DNA from: Bartonella rattimassiliensis 15908
GTDB lineage: Bacteria; Pseudomonadota; Alphaproteobacteria; Rhizobiales; Rhizobiaceae
Assembly (NCBI RefSeq): GCF_000278215.1
Contig: NZ_JH725065.1
Coordinates: forward strand, 252,737 to 316,736
Direction: 5' to 3'
DNA length: 64,000 bases
The notes under the pieces are model-generated. The model was not told the DNA's origin. It saw only the letters and a list, made by a program, of their open reading frames with translations, and made no database searches. Both the position numbers and the translations under genes were made by a program. This document shows positions 18,705 through 29,929 of the stretch, in pieces (within the stretch, counting starts at the first letter, position 1; every line of letters starts with the position of its first letter).

Positions 18705-19626
18705 AAGAATATTACTACGTTGGAATTAGAATGATTTTTTCATATTGAAGATAGTAGGAGATATTGGATTCAAAAGTATTTCTTTGTTATAAAAAACATT
18801 ATGTTGGTGGCTTATGAACGCAAAAGAATAAGAAATTTTATGATTTTGAAAATACTATATATTTCCTCATCAGTAATATGTTTTATTCAATGTATTGAGA
18901 TGGGTGAGCTACTGAGAAGGTACAATATGGAATGAAGCTTAATACATTATTTTATTTAATGAAGAATTTTTGATATTGAATCCTCTGAATGTATTGTTCA
19001 CATCTCATTTGTGAATAAAATATAATTTCTATTTTATTATGAGAAACGTTATCATGGCAGTCTATTAAGTCTATAGACATAAAACTCTCATTTTTGAAAA
19101 ATTACGAAACGATGATTAATAACTAGCATGATATATGAACATATTGATAATAAAAGTTTGTTTTTTTATATTGAATGAGAGCTTTGAATAGAAGGGGACT
19201 TCTTCATTTTAAATCATTTTTATCATGAGTTTTTAAAATAGTTCTTTATCTATTATAAGCCGAGTGCGTAAATAAAAACCATTTAAGGAGGAAACAGTAC
19301 ATTCCTTATAAATCAATATTCAGCAGGAATATAATGAGCTGTAAATAAATGATAATAGGAAGATTCATCGCTTAATTGACGACAATATTTACAGGATTTA
19401 TATAGATAATACTTCTTAATGTATTGAAAAAGCAATTCTATATTCCATTTATTATTTTCTTGTAAATCCATATAGGCTCTGATTTGCAAGAAAATTAATC
19501 ATTATACAAGTGCTGATCCTAAGATATGAGTAAAAAAAGATTCCTCTTATCCTTTCCACGATAAACGAAGAGCTGATAGAAACTTTATGAAATAAGTTCT
19601 CTAAATTATGCATATGCACAGCCTTT
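18705..19626. other. 920-bp convergent gap with repeat copy H
   Basis: The gap lies between the convergent phytoene-synthase-like gene and ppiD. The only recognised element is the degenerate repeat at about 19130-19260. No terminator with a convincing U run was found, and short frames here have no gene-like features. Confidence 0.5.
19130..19260 (+). repeat. Integrase-derived repeat, copy H (degenerate, reverse orientation)
   Basis: The core at 19173-19210 (GAATGAGAGCTTTGAATAG, then CTTCTTCATT) follows the palindrome as written for copy A, with several changes. On the minus strand ATAGATAAAGAACTATTTT and the flank after the palindrome resemble copy G. No integrase codons remain. This is the weakest of the copies listed. 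Confidence 0.4.
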
Positions 19627-21516
19627 TTATTGGAGAGCATTGAAGATCTTATTATAAGTCGTATTATTAATTCCCAAAGGATGTTCTTTATTAGCAATTT
19701 GTAGCATTTCTAACTTGAGATCTTCTCTTATCATCATATCTATATTAGCGCGGGTGTCAGATGAAAGAGTATGAGGTGTAATGTCTTTAGGCGTCGTTAC
19801 AGTTTTGATTTGATAAATGATACGATTTGTTGCAATCGGACCTTTTATGATACCATAATGACCTTTGGGACCAGAAAATAATGCTTTAACACCTTCAATA
19901 CCAAGAGTTTCAGATGAATCTTGACGCCGAAGGGCTTGTGTTGTGTGTTTTGTAACACCGAGTGTACGAGCAAGAGAAACAAGATCTTTTCCTTCAGTGA
20001 GCTGTTTAAGAACACTTCGGGATTTTTCATCAAGAAGGCGTTGAGCTTCTTCATTTTTCCATTGAGAAAGAATATCTTGTTTGGCTTCTTCAAGTGTTTT
20101 ATCGCGTGCAGGGATAATTTTATCAACTTTATACCAAAGATATCCACCACCTTGAAAAGAAAGGGGATCAAGATCAACTTCTTCATTTGATTGATAGATG
20201 GCATTTAGTAAGATATCTTTTTGAGGTAAATCCGTAAGTGTTGTACCATCAAGCGTTTTTCCCGTTTTATCAATAGTAATTGTACGCAGAGATAATTTGT
20301 ATTGGTCAGAAAGTTCTTTAAGAGAAGCGCCTTCAAAGCGAGCATTTTCGATTGCTACATAATTTTTGCGAATAACATCAGTAGCACGATTTTTGGCAAG
20401 AATTTGGCGAATATTTTCTTCTACACGTTCAAAAGGAAGAGAGCTTGAAGGTTCAATATGTGTGACCCGAATAATAACAGGCCCCTGGACATCATTTATT
20501 ACAGCACTGACTTGTCCTTGTTGAAGTTCAAAAATCTCAGATGCTAGATGGTTAGAAAGTTCATTTTCTGCAAGAGGTCCTTTTTTTATGTCATTAAGAG
20601 TCTTTTTTTCAGCTTTTACCAATTCATCAAAGCTCAACCCATCAGCTATTTTTTTTGCTGCGTTGTCGGCTTTTTCGCGCGTGGGGAAACGCAGTTCTTC
20701 GAATGTGCGTTTTTCAGGAGTTACAAAACGTGAAGCATTTTGTGTATAATAGGCTTTTGCCTCATCTGTTGAGATATCTTTAGGTTTTATGAAATCATTA
20801 AGTTCCATAGATAACAAAGAAACAGTGCGGTATTCTGGAACACGAAATTCACGTTGACGTGTTTCAAACCATTTTTGTAGTGTTTCGTGATCAGGATCGG
20901 CAATTGATTCGTCTTCTTTTAGATCAATAATAAAATAATCAGCAATCCGCATTTCTCCTTGATACAGAGCAAGCGCTTTATAAAAGAGATCTGGTGCTTT
21001 CATATTAGAAAGTACAGCTGAAATAAGTTGTTTACGCTTTTCTTTTCTGGTGTAATAATTAAGAAAAGCATTTTCGTTGATATTTAAATGCTGAAGATAG
21101 TTATAAAATAAATTTTTATCAAAATTGCCATTCATTTGGAACATATTATCAGTCCCAATCACATGAGCTATTGTATCTTTTGAAAGACTTATTTTCATTT
21201 TACGTGCTTGTTCATCAAGCAATGTATTTTGCTGTAATTGATTAAAAACAAAAGCTGGAATCTGGTATTGCTGCATTTCATTTGGCGTAAACATTCGTCC
21301 AAGATGAGCAGCATACGCTAAACGTGCGCTTTGATCGGCAAGTGCGAGACGATAATCATCGACAGTCACGGTAGACTTTCCAGAAGTAATAAGATCTCTT
21401 TCACTTTTGGTATGTAATTGTGGTATCCCCCATAAAAGAATGAAGCATAAGAGTAAAAAAGCAAGTAAAATCCTGGCAATCCAAGAATTTGTAGCATTTC
21501 TTATGATGTCAAGCAT
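19627..21516 (-). CDS. ppiD: Peptidyl-prolyl cis-trans isomerase PpiD (SurA-N/parvulin)
   Basis: PpiD is an inner-membrane-anchored periplasmic chaperone that meets proteins leaving SecYEG. A single N-terminal transmembrane helix (about residues 13-30, WIARILLAFLLLCFILLWG) is followed by a SurA-N-like chaperone domain (about 35-175; NEMQQYQIPAFVFNQLQQNTLLDEQA). A parvulin domain spans about 265-360 (EELRFPTREKADNAAKKIADGLSFDELVK, GQVSAVINDVQGPVIIRVTHIEPS). The parvulin domain looks degenerate, as in most PpiD proteins. The length (629) agrees with the family. It is divergent from tpiA, a common arrangement in Rhizobiales. Confidence 0.93.
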   Translation of the reverse strand: MLDIIRNATNSWIARILLAFLLLCFILLWGIPQLHTKSERDLITSGKSTVTVDDYRLALADQSARLAYAAHLGRMFTPNEMQQYQIPAFVFNQLQQNTLLDEQARKMKISLSKDTIAHVIGTDNMFQMNGNFDKNLFYNYLQHLNINENAFLNYYTRKEKRKQLISAVLSNMKAPDLFYKALALYQGEMRIADYFIIDLKEDESIADPDHETLQKWFETRQREFRVPEYRTVSLLSMELNDFIKPKDISTDEAKAYYTQNASRFVTPEKRTFEELRFPTREKADNAAKKIADGLSFDELVKAEKKTLNDIKKGPLAENELSNHLASEIFELQQGQVSAVINDVQGPVIIRVTHIEPSSSLPFERVEENIRQILAKNRATDVIRKNYVAIENARFEGASLKELSDQYKLSLRTITIDKTGKTLDGTTLTDLPQKDILLNAIYQSNEEVDLDPLSFQGGGYLWYKVDKIIPARDKTLEEAKQDILSQWKNEEAQRLLDEKSRSVLKQLTEGKDLVSLARTLGVTKHTTQALRRQDSSETLGIEGVKALFSGPKGHYGIIKGPIATNRIIYQIKTVTTPKDITPHTLSSDTRANIDMMIREDLKLEMLQIANKEHPLGINNTTYNKIFNALQ

Positions 21517-21670
21517 TGTTCAATTCCATTTTTAATATGAGTTATTATCAAAGCAGTAATAGAATTTGCAATAAAGACACGAAAGATGCAAGCTTTAAAG
21601 ACTTGCTTTCATTTTATAATTTGATACCTACAGATAGACAATGTATTATGATAAATTTTGAGGTGAAAGT

Positions 21671-22435
21671 ATGTCTCCAAATATTCGGCCTTTTCTTGCT
21701 GGAAATTGGAAAATGAATGGAACAAGTGAATCGCTTGGGGAGTTACGTGCTATTGCTACAGGCGTTAGCTCTGATCTAGGTCATTTGTTTGAAGCTTTAA
21801 TTTGTATTCCAGCAACGCTTTTATCGCGTGCTTCTGATATGCTGGATGGTGAAAGTCTTCTTTTAGGAGGACAAAATTGTCACTTTGAGGATCATGGTCC
21901 TTATACTGGAGATATTTCAGCTTTTATGCTTAAAGAGGCGGGAGCCAGTCATGTTATTATTGGGCATTCAGAACGTCGTATAGCGTATCAGGAAACAGAT
22001 GCAATTGTTTGTTCCAAAGTGCAAGCAGCATGGCGAGCAGGGCTTGTGGCTCTTGTGTGTATTGGTGAAACATTAGAGGAGCGCAACAATAATAAAGTTC
22101 TGGATGTTCTTGCGCAGCAGCTTGAAGGGTCTTTACCAGATGATGCAACAGCAGAGAATACCATTATCGCTTATGAACCTGTTTGGGCGATAGGCACCGG
22201 TAAGACAGCGACTGTAGAAGATATTGCAAAGGTACATCATTTTATTCGTGATAAGATGTGCTCTCGTTTTAGCGTTGAAGGAAATAAGATGCGTTTGCTT
22301 TATGGTGGTTCTGTCAAGCCATCCAATGCCTTTGAGCTTTTAAGCATTTTTCATGTTAATGGTGCTTTGATTGGTGGAGCAAGTTTAAAAGCGATTGATT
22401 TTTTAACTATTTGCGATGTTTGTCGTAAATTATAG
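21671..22435 (+). CDS. tpiA: Triose-phosphate isomerase
   Basis: TpiA interconverts dihydroxyacetone phosphate and glyceraldehyde 3-phosphate in glycolysis. N/K of the substrate site is in GNWKMNG near residue 12; the catalytic His is in IIGHSERR (about 96), the catalytic Glu in AYEPVWAIGTGK (about 170), and the phosphate-binding GGSVKPSN lies near 216. Length 254 is normal. The ATG at 21671 is preceded by GAGGTGAAAGT, a good ribosome-binding site. It heads a plus-strand series tpiA, secG, pyrG, kdsA, eno that is conserved in alphaproteobacteria. Confidence 0.97.
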   Translation: MSPNIRPFLAGNWKMNGTSESLGELRAIATGVSSDLGHLFEALICIPATLLSRASDMLDGESLLLGGQNCHFEDHGPYTGDISAFMLKEAGASHVIIGHSERRIAYQETDAIVCSKVQAAWRAGLVALVCIGETLEERNNNKVLDVLAQQLEGSLPDDATAENTIIAYEPVWAIGTGKTATVEDIAKVHHFIRDKMCSRFSVEGNKMRLLYGGSVKPSNAFELLSIFHVNGALIGGASLKAIDFLTICDVCRKL

Positions 22436-22518
22436 TAGAGAAATTTGAGTTTTCTCCTTGGATTGTGTGTTATTTATGTATAAATAACCGTGAAAGATTT
22501 ATTTGAAGAGCAGAGTTT

Positions 22519-22971
22519 ATGCAAACAGTACTTATTGTTATTCATTTATTGATTGTGATTACTTTGGTTGGGGTGATCTTAATCCAACCTTCAGAAGGTG
22601 GTGGGCTCGGTGTGAGTAATAGCTCAGGGGTGATGAAAGCCCGTGGGATTCGAAACCCATTAACCCGTTTGACGGCTATTTTAGCATGTTGTTTTTTTGT
22701 TGTGTCTATTGGACTTAGTGTTGTGGGAAGTATATCAAATTCTGGTTCTGATATTTTAAAGCGCATACCGGTTAATTTAGAGCAGAATTCTACCAATAAG
22801 AGATCAGAATCAGTTCCATCATCAGATGGTGATTCTCAACCTTCTATTCTTGAACAGCTAGAAGGAATTTCAGATTCTCCGCAGGAACGAAAACAGTCCA
22901 CAAAGCCTGAAGCAGAAAATCCAGTTCCACCAGTTCTTGAAAATCCAGTTCCGGACAACAGTGCAGAATAG
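22519..22971 (+). CDS. secG: Preprotein translocase subunit SecG
   Basis: SecG is the two-helix auxiliary subunit of the SecYEG channel. The first helix (about residues 3-22, LIVIHLLIVITLVGVILIQP) is followed by the glycine-rich cytoplasmic loop EGGGLGVSNSSGVMKARG, then RNPLTRLTAILACCFFVVSIGLSVV, the second helix. A long Ser/Pro/Glu-rich tail of about 75 residues, typical for rhizobial SecG, completes 150 residues. A terminator follows at 22999-23021, so the gene probably ends the tpiA-secG unit. Confidence 0.95.
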   Translation: MQTVLIVIHLLIVITLVGVILIQPSEGGGLGVSNSSGVMKARGIRNPLTRLTAILACCFFVVSIGLSVVGSISNSGSDILKRIPVNLEQNSTNKRSESVPSSDGDSQPSILEQLEGISDSPQERKQSTKPEAENPVPPVLENPVPDNSAE

Positions 22972-22998
22972 TTTTTTAAAAAATATAAACTTGTAAAG

Positions 22999-23021
22999 AG
23001 GTGATTTTTTCACCTTTTTTA
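22999..23021 (+). terminator. Rho-independent terminator after secG
   Basis: AGGTGA, a 5-base T loop and TCACCT are followed directly by a U run. It lies 28 bases after the secG stop and 76 bases before pyrG. Confidence 0.82.
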
Positions 23022-23096
23022 TTTTAGAAGAAAAATTGTTTCTTTTTGCATTTTTTGCTAGAAAAATCATTATAAATTGCTTATCACTATAAGCCC

Positions 23097-24725
23097 ATGG
23101 CACGTTATATTTTTATTACTGGTGGTGTGGTTTCTTCTCTTGGAAAAGGCATCGCAGCAGCGGCGTTAGCAGCACTATTACAGGCTCGTGGTTATCACGT
23201 GCGGCTTCGCAAACTTGATCCTTATTTAAATGTTGATCCAGGGACGATGTCACCTTATCAACATGGTGAAGTATTTGTAACCGATGATGGTGCAGAAACG
23301 GATCTTGATCTTGGTCATTATGAGCGTTTTACTGGGTGTTGTGCAAATAGCCAAGATAATATTACAACAGGGCGTATTTATCGCAATATCATTGAACGAG
23401 AACGGCGGGGTGATTATTTGGGGGCAACAGTTCAAGTTATTCCTCATGTTACAGATGAAATTAAGCGATTCATTACGACGGGCAATGAAAAATTTGATTT
23501 TGTTTTGTGTGAAATAGGCGGAACCGTTGGTGATATCGAGGCTATGCCTTTTTTAGAAGCGATTCGTCAGCTTGGTAATGAACTCTCTCGACAAAATGTT
23601 GTTTATGTCCATCTTACATTAATGCCTTATATTTCCTCGGCAGGTGAATTAAAAACAAAACCAACACAACATTCCGTCAAAGAATTACAATCAATTGGTA
23701 TTTCTCCTGATATTTTGCTTGTGCGTGCAGATCGGTCTATTCCAGAAACAGAGCGGTGCAAATTATCACTTTTTTGCAATGTTCGCGCCAAAGCCGTGAT
23801 TCAGGCATTAGATATGCCAACAATTTATGATGTTCCTATGGCATATCATAAAGAGGGGTTGGACTCTGAAGTTCTTTGCGCTTTTGGAATCGATACGGCA
23901 CCTCTTCCTCAGATGGATCATTGGGAAGATATTACGCATCGCCTTCATCATCCTGAAGGAGAAGTTACGATTGCTGTTGTAGGAAAATATACGGGTTTAA
24001 AGGATGCTTATAAATCTCTTATTGAAGCGATTGCGCATGGTGGTTTAGCGAATAAAGTGAAGGTTCATATTGAGTGGATTGATTCGCAACTTCTTGAAAA
24101 AGAAGATTCCATTTCAGTTTTACAAAAAACGCATGGAATTTTGGTTCCTGGGGCTTTTGGAGCTCGAGGTGCAGAAGGAAAAATTCGAGCAATTCAATTT
24201 GCACGAGAGCGTAAAATTCCATTTTTAGGGATTTGTTTTGGAATGCAATTGGCTTGTATAGAAGCTGCGCGCAATATTGCACAAATTAAAAATGCTTCAT
24301 CAAGTGAGTTTTGCGAAACAGAAAATCCAATTGTCGGTTTAATGACAGAATGGTTCAAAGGCGATGTTCTTGAAAAACGGGCAAGAAATGGTAATCTCGG
24401 TGGATCTATGCGTCTTGGTGCTTTTGCTGCTGAATTAAAGGAAGAAAGTCATATTGCTCAAATTTATGGGATGACAAAGATTGTTGAACGACATCGTCAT
24501 CGTTATGAGGTCAATATTGATTATAAAGATAAGTTAGAACAGTGTGGTTTGATTTTTTCTGGCATGTCTCCTGATGGTATTTTGCCAGAAACCATAGAAT
24601 ATGCAGATCATCCATGGTTCATTGGTGTTCAATATCATCCAGAACTAAAATCACGCCCTTTTGATCCACATCCGCTTTTTTCTTCTTTTATTGAAGCCGC
24701 TCTAGCACAAAGTCGATTAGTTTAA
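23097..24725 (+). CDS. pyrG: CTP synthase
   Basis: PyrG aminates UTP to CTP with glutamine and ATP. The N-terminal synthetase domain begins [20 protein letters not shown], the family's nucleotide-binding signature, and [20 protein letters not shown] follows. The C-terminal class I glutamine amidotransferase domain has the nucleophile Cys in FLGICFGMQ (about residue 381) and the His-Glu pair in GVQYHPEL near residue 520. Length 542 is normal. The ATG at 23097 follows the secG terminator closely, so its promoter should lie in the 23022-23096 spacer. kdsA starts 36 bases after the stop. Confidence 0.97.
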   Translation: MARYIFITGGVVSSLGKGIAAAALAALLQARGYHVRLRKLDPYLNVDPGTMSPYQHGEVFVTDDGAETDLDLGHYERFTGCCANSQDNITTGRIYRNIIERERRGDYLGATVQVIPHVTDEIKRFITTGNEKFDFVLCEIGGTVGDIEAMPFLEAIRQLGNELSRQNVVYVHLTLMPYISSAGELKTKPTQHSVKELQSIGISPDILLVRADRSIPETERCKLSLFCNVRAKAVIQALDMPTIYDVPMAYHKEGLDSEVLCAFGIDTAPLPQMDHWEDITHRLHHPEGEVTIAVVGKYTGLKDAYKSLIEAIAHGGLANKVKVHIEWIDSQLLEKEDSISVLQKTHGILVPGAFGARGAEGKIRAIQFARERKIPFLGICFGMQLACIEAARNIAQIKNASSSEFCETENPIVGLMTEWFKGDVLEKRARNGNLGGSMRLGAFAAELKEESHIAQIYGMTKIVERHRHRYEVNIDYKDKLEQCGLIFSGMSPDGILPETIEYADHPWFIGVQYHPELKSRPFDPHPLFSSFIEAALAQSRLV

Positions 24726-24761
24726 TGCATAAATTTGGTTACTGTGCTTTTGAGGGATAAA

Positions 24762-25598
24762 ATGACGAAACCAAATTCTCATGTAAAAGTTGGAAATATT
24801 ATTTTTTCAAATGGACTGCCTTTTTCATTAATTGCAGGACCGTGTCAGATGGAAAGTCGCGATCATGCTTTTGAAATGGCTGGTCGTATTAAAACAATTA
24901 CCGATCAGCTTGGTATTGGGTTTGTTTATAAATCAAGTTACGATAAAGCCAATCGAACTTCTTTGAATGCGGCACGTGGCATTGGTTTTGAAAAAGCAAT
25001 GGTCATTTTTTCTGATTTAAAAAAAGAGTTTAATTGTCCCATATTGACTGATGTACATACCGAAGAACACTGTACAATTGTCTCTTCTACGGTTGATATT
25101 TTACAAATACCTGCTTTTTTATGTCGTCAAACAGATCTTTTGGTTGCAGCCGCCAAAACAGGGTGTGTTATTAATATTAAAAAAGGTCAGTTTTTAGCTC
25201 CGTGGGACATGGAGAATGTTTTAAAAAAGGTTGTTTACAGCGGTAATCCAAATGTTATGCTTTGTGAGCGAGGCACGTCATTTGGTTACAACCGGCTTAT
25301 TTCTGATATGCGTTCGTTACCTATTTTACGTTCATTTGGTGCTCCTGTTATTTTTGATGCAACGCATTCTGTTCAAGAGCCAGGTGGTCATGGTTCTTCA
25401 TCTGGTGGACAGCGTCAATTTGTTGAAATTTTAGCGCGTGCGGCTGTTTCAGTTGGGGTGGCAGGTATTTTTTTAGAAACGCATCAAGATCCAGATAACG
25501 CGCCTTCTGATGGACCTAATATGATTAAAATTGATGATTTACAAAGATTGCTTGAGACGTTAATAAAATTTGATTATCTGTCGAAGAAGTTGAATTGA
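24762..25598 (+). CDS. kdsA: 2-dehydro-3-deoxyphosphooctonate aldolase (KDO-8-phosphate synthase)
   Basis: KdsA condenses phosphoenolpyruvate with arabinose 5-phosphate to KDO-8-phosphate for the lipopolysaccharide inner core. Family motifs are intact: IAGPCQMES near residue 25, FVYKSSYDKANRTS, LTDVHTEEHC, NIKKGQFLAPWDM, CERGTSFGYN and IFDATHSVQEPGG. The retained Cys in AGPCQ and the His/Asp/Glu set are compatible with a metal-dependent or metal-independent form; I cannot say which. I chose the ATG at 24762 (278 residues) with GAGGG upstream over an in-frame GTG at 24735. The eno gene follows. Confidence 0.96.
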   Translation: MTKPNSHVKVGNIIFSNGLPFSLIAGPCQMESRDHAFEMAGRIKTITDQLGIGFVYKSSYDKANRTSLNAARGIGFEKAMVIFSDLKKEFNCPILTDVHTEEHCTIVSSTVDILQIPAFLCRQTDLLVAAAKTGCVINIKKGQFLAPWDMENVLKKVVYSGNPNVMLCERGTSFGYNRLISDMRSLPILRSFGAPVIFDATHSVQEPGGHGSSSGGQRQFVEILARAAVSVGVAGIFLETHQDPDNAPSDGPNMIKIDDLQRLLETLIKFDYLSKKLN

Positions 25599-25618
25599 GA
25601 AGAGAAAAAAATCATTAA

Positions 25619-26932
<1,314 letters not shown>

Positions 26933-27046
26933 TAGTCATGTGCACAAAATATGAGAGTATAATATCATTTAGATTATGAAATTGAGTTTCTTTATCAAAG
27001 GCATATAGGCAATAATTTTTAAACGTTTAAATTTATAGGGATTAAG

Positions 27047-27454
27047 ATGAAAGGTGTAATTATTAGTCAAGATCAAGGAACGTATCTCGTTTCAGGTGAT
27101 GATGGTAAGCGTTATCAGTTTGCAACTTGGGATTGGTTGGGAAAGAATCCGCCAAGGATCGGTGATACTGTTGATTTTGTGTGTGAAGGGGGTGTTGTCA
27201 GTTCTGTTTTTCCATTGTTGAGATTAGGTACAGAGCACTCAAAGATAATGTTTGCACTTCTTTGTTTTTTTACTGGCATTTTTGGTATTCATCGCTTTAT
27301 GCTTGGTAAAGTTTGGACAGGTGCTTTAATGCTCATTTTATCTTTATCATTTTTTGGATTGATAATTAGCAGTATTTGGGCAATTGTTGATTTTATAGTT
27401 ATTGTAGCTGGAAAATTTACGGATAAAGATGGGAATCGGATTACAAATTTTTGA
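27047..27454 (+). CDS. TM2-domain membrane protein with a small N-terminal beta domain
   Basis: This 135-residue protein has an N-terminal soluble domain (about residues 1-60) with KGVIISQDQGTYLVSGDDG, then KRYQFATWDW and PPRIGDTVDFVCEGG. The spacing resembles cold-shock-like OB folds, although the RNA-binding aromatics are not in the standard places. A TM2 domain follows: FALLCFFTGIFGIHRFMLG, then two hydrophobic helices with WAIVDFIVIVAGKFTDKDGN, the classic TM2 ending. Its function is unknown. A decayed second copy lies 390 bases downstream. GGGATTAAG precedes the ATG. Confidence 0.8.
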   Translation: MKGVIISQDQGTYLVSGDDGKRYQFATWDWLGKNPPRIGDTVDFVCEGGVVSSVFPLLRLGTEHSKIMFALLCFFTGIFGIHRFMLGKVWTGALMLILSLSFFGLIISSIWAIVDFIVIVAGKFTDKDGNRITNF

Positions 27455-27843
27455 AAATTTTATAATTATAATAATGTCAAAAGAAGATAATTAGATTCGC
27501 CTTTATTATTATAAATCTCTTAAGTTCATAATTCCGAATTATTTGTAAGATACTTCTTTCGTGTGAAATATTAAAAACCTATGCACAATTGAATAAAATC
27601 ATTGAAAAAGATAGCGCTATTTTATGCGGGTAGAATACAGAGTGTAAACGGATAGATGTCTTTTGTATTGCAGCTTATAAGGGAAGTTGGGGATTTTTAA
27701 ATTCTTTTAATTATTACGTTTATCGCATTCCATACAGATTATATTCAGGTAGTTAGCTTATCTAACATGCTATCAAATTAGAAAAAGAATCTCTTTATGG
27801 ATAACATCTAAGGAATAGCTTTATAGGTGATTAAAGGATAAGG
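27455..27843. other. Spacer between TM2 gene and its pseudogene
   Basis: About 390 AT-rich bases without a gene, RNA or clear hairpin. Confidence 0.5.
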
Positions 27844-28242
27844 ATGAAGAGTGAGGTTATTGGTTAGGATCAAAGGGGAGATTTCATTTCTGAGGATGAT
27901 GATCAAGTTATCAATTTTCGAGTTGCGATTGGTTAGGAGAGAAATTGCCAAAGATTGATGATATAGTTGATTTTGTATGTGAAATATCATTAAATTTTTT
28001 TTCTGATCTTGGGTGACTATCAGTCGCAATTATCAAAATTACTCTTGACAATCATTTGTTTTGTTTGGAAAGATTGAGTATTCATCGTTTTATGGTTAGT
28101 AAAACGGGGAGAATACTATGATGACTCTTATAATATAGCAATTGTGGGAATGATTATAACTATACCTTGGGTCGTTATTAATTTTATATTTATTGTAATA
28201 GAAAACTTTACAGATAAAGTCGGACGTAAAATCATAAGTTAG
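27844..28242 (+). pseudogene. Decayed tandem copy of the TM2-domain gene
   Basis: The stretch follows the TM2 gene at 27047 step by step. It encodes MKSEVIG-stop-DQRGDFISEDDDQVINF, against MKGVIISQDQGTYLVSGDDGKRYQF, then PKIDDIVDFVCE, an IHRFMVSKTG remnant, and finally WVVINFIFIVIENFTDKVG against WAIVDFIVIVAGKFTDKDG. It contains at least two in-frame stops and several frame shifts in the middle. The same order and nearly equal length (399 against 408 bases) show a tandem duplication followed by loss of function. The rest of the gap to 28425 is featureless. Confidence 0.9.
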
Positions 28243-28425
28243 TTGATATCCGATATTATGATATAGTAAAAGTGAATTATTCAGCTTACTTTGGATTGTA
28301 TTGAGGGGGAATAAATTAATAATAACAAATTATTCGGGTCTAGATTTAGTAATGAGGTATTAATCAAAATCGTGTATAGTTAGGCTGATTATTAAGAAAT
28401 TTGGACTAAAAGACTGTGCTATTTT

Positions 28426-28743
28426 ATGTGGACAAAGCAGAAACGGAGATCAATTAAAGTACGCTTTGTACTACCTCTTATGACAGTGGGAGTCTTAAGC
28501 TATTTCAGTTATCATCTTTATCATGGTGAGTATGGATTATATTCACGCGGTGAAGTTAATCAGTATATTAGCGAATTGGAAAAGGAGCTTCATAAAATAG
28601 AAGCTGAGCGGATATTCATTGAAAAGCGTATTTCTCTTTTACGCAATGGATATATTGAAAAAGACATGTTGGATGAGTATGTCCGGAAGAATTTAAACTT
28701 TTCTAAGCCAAATGAATTGACAATCTTAACGCCTTGTAAATAG
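28426..28743 (+). CDS. Septum formation initiator family protein (FtsB/DivIC-like)
   Basis: A 105-residue bitopic protein: a basic N-terminus, one transmembrane helix (about residues 12-30, FVLPLMTVGVLSYFSYHLYHG) and a coiled coil in the periplasm (about 40-75, ISELEKELHKIEAERIFIEKRISLL). The tail LDEYVRKNLNFSKPNELTIL is the conserved ending of the FtsB/DivIC family. FtsB bridges FtsL and FtsQ in the divisome. The location between eno and pdhA is the standard alphaproteobacterial context for this gene, which supports the assignment. Confidence 0.88.
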   Translation: MWTKQKRRSIKVRFVLPLMTVGVLSYFSYHLYHGEYGLYSRGEVNQYISELEKELHKIEAERIFIEKRISLLRNGYIEKDMLDEYVRKNLNFSKPNELTILTPCK

Positions 28744-28872
28744 TGCCAAAAGTGAATCAGAAATCGCTTAATTAAAACAACAATCGCCTATGATATTGTT
28801 TAAACCGATTGATAATGCTTGTAACTTTTGTTTGTAAAGGTTATTCCTAAATATCATAAAAGGGAGTTTAAT

Positions 28873-29913
28873 ATGGCAGAACGACTCAAGAAAAATTCTG
28901 CATTGATGACGCACACTGCGTTATCAAGTATTACAAAGAAAGCAAAAATCGCAGATTTTACAAAAGAGGAAGAAATTGTTGTTTATCGTGAAATGCTTTT
29001 AATTCGCCGTTTTGAAGAAAAAGCCGGACAACTTTATGGTATGGGGCTTATCGGGGGATTTTGTCATCTTTATATTGGACAGGAAGCTGTTGTTATAGGA
29101 ACATTAAAGGCAGCAAAAGAAGGTGATCAGGTTATTACATCTTACCGTGATCATGGCCATATGTTAGCAGTTGGGATGAGTCCGCGTGGTGTCATGGCAG
29201 AATTAACAGGACGTCAAGGTGGCTTTTCCAAAGGAAAAGGTGGCTCGATGCATATGTTTTCTAAAGAAAAGAACTTTTATGGAGGACATGGTATTGTTGG
29301 TGCGCAGGTACCCATTGGTTCAGGTTTGGCATTTTCGAATCAATATTTTGGTAAAGATAATGTGACATTGGTTTATTTTGGTGATGGTGCAGCAAATCAG
29401 GGGCAGGTTTACGAAAGTTTTAATATGGCTTCACTTTGGAAGCTTCCCGTTGTTTATATTATTGAAAATAATCAATATGCCATGGGAACGTCCGTTGCAC
29501 GTGCATCTGCAGAAACGGATTTCTCTCGTCGTGGTCTTTCTTTTGAAATTCCAGGTATTGTTGTTGATGGTATGGATGTTCGCTCCGTCAAAGGAGCGGC
29601 TGATGAAGCAATTTCTTGGGCACGTTCGGGTAAAGGGCCAATCATTCTTGATATGCAGACCTATCGCTATCGTGGTCATTCCATGTCTGACCCAGCAAAA
29701 TATCGCTCAAAGGAAGAAGTCCAAAAAATAAAAGAGGAACACGATCCGATTGATCAAGTAAAAAGTCGGATTCTTAAAAAAAATTGGGCGAGCGAAGACG
29801 ATTTAAAGTCTATTGAAAAGGAGGTCCGTGCGATTGTTGCTGATGCAGCAGATTTTGCACAACGTGATCAAGAGCCAGATGCTTCTGAGCTCTATATTGA
29901 TATTTTAGTTTGA
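28873..29913 (+). CDS. pdhA: Pyruvate dehydrogenase E1 component subunit alpha
   Basis: This is the thiamine-diphosphate-dependent E1 alpha subunit, which decarboxylates pyruvate together with PdhB. The ThDP motif runs from [18 protein letters not shown] to [12 protein letters not shown] (about residues 160-200). The cofactor-loop region is [40 protein letters not shown] opens the domain. I chose the ATG at 28873 because AAAGGGAG lies 6 bases before it; an upstream in-frame start at 28828 is less likely. It begins the pdhA-pdhB-pdhC-lpd-lipA series. Length 346 is normal. Confidence 0.96.
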   Translation: MAERLKKNSALMTHTALSSITKKAKIADFTKEEEIVVYREMLLIRRFEEKAGQLYGMGLIGGFCHLYIGQEAVVIGTLKAAKEGDQVITSYRDHGHMLAVGMSPRGVMAELTGRQGGFSKGKGGSMHMFSKEKNFYGGHGIVGAQVPIGSGLAFSNQYFGKDNVTLVYFGDGAANQGQVYESFNMASLWKLPVVYIIENNQYAMGTSVARASAETDFSRRGLSFEIPGIVVDGMDVRSVKGAADEAISWARSGKGPIILDMQTYRYRGHSMSDPAKYRSKEEVQKIKEEHDPIDQVKSRILKKNWASEDDLKSIEKEVRAIVADAADFAQRDQEPDASELYIDILV

Positions 29914-29929
29914 TGCGAGGGAAGCAAGT

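Noticed and set aside
27808-28029. 73-codon minus-strand frame
   Set aside because: It is antisense to the decayed TM2 copy and has no gene features.
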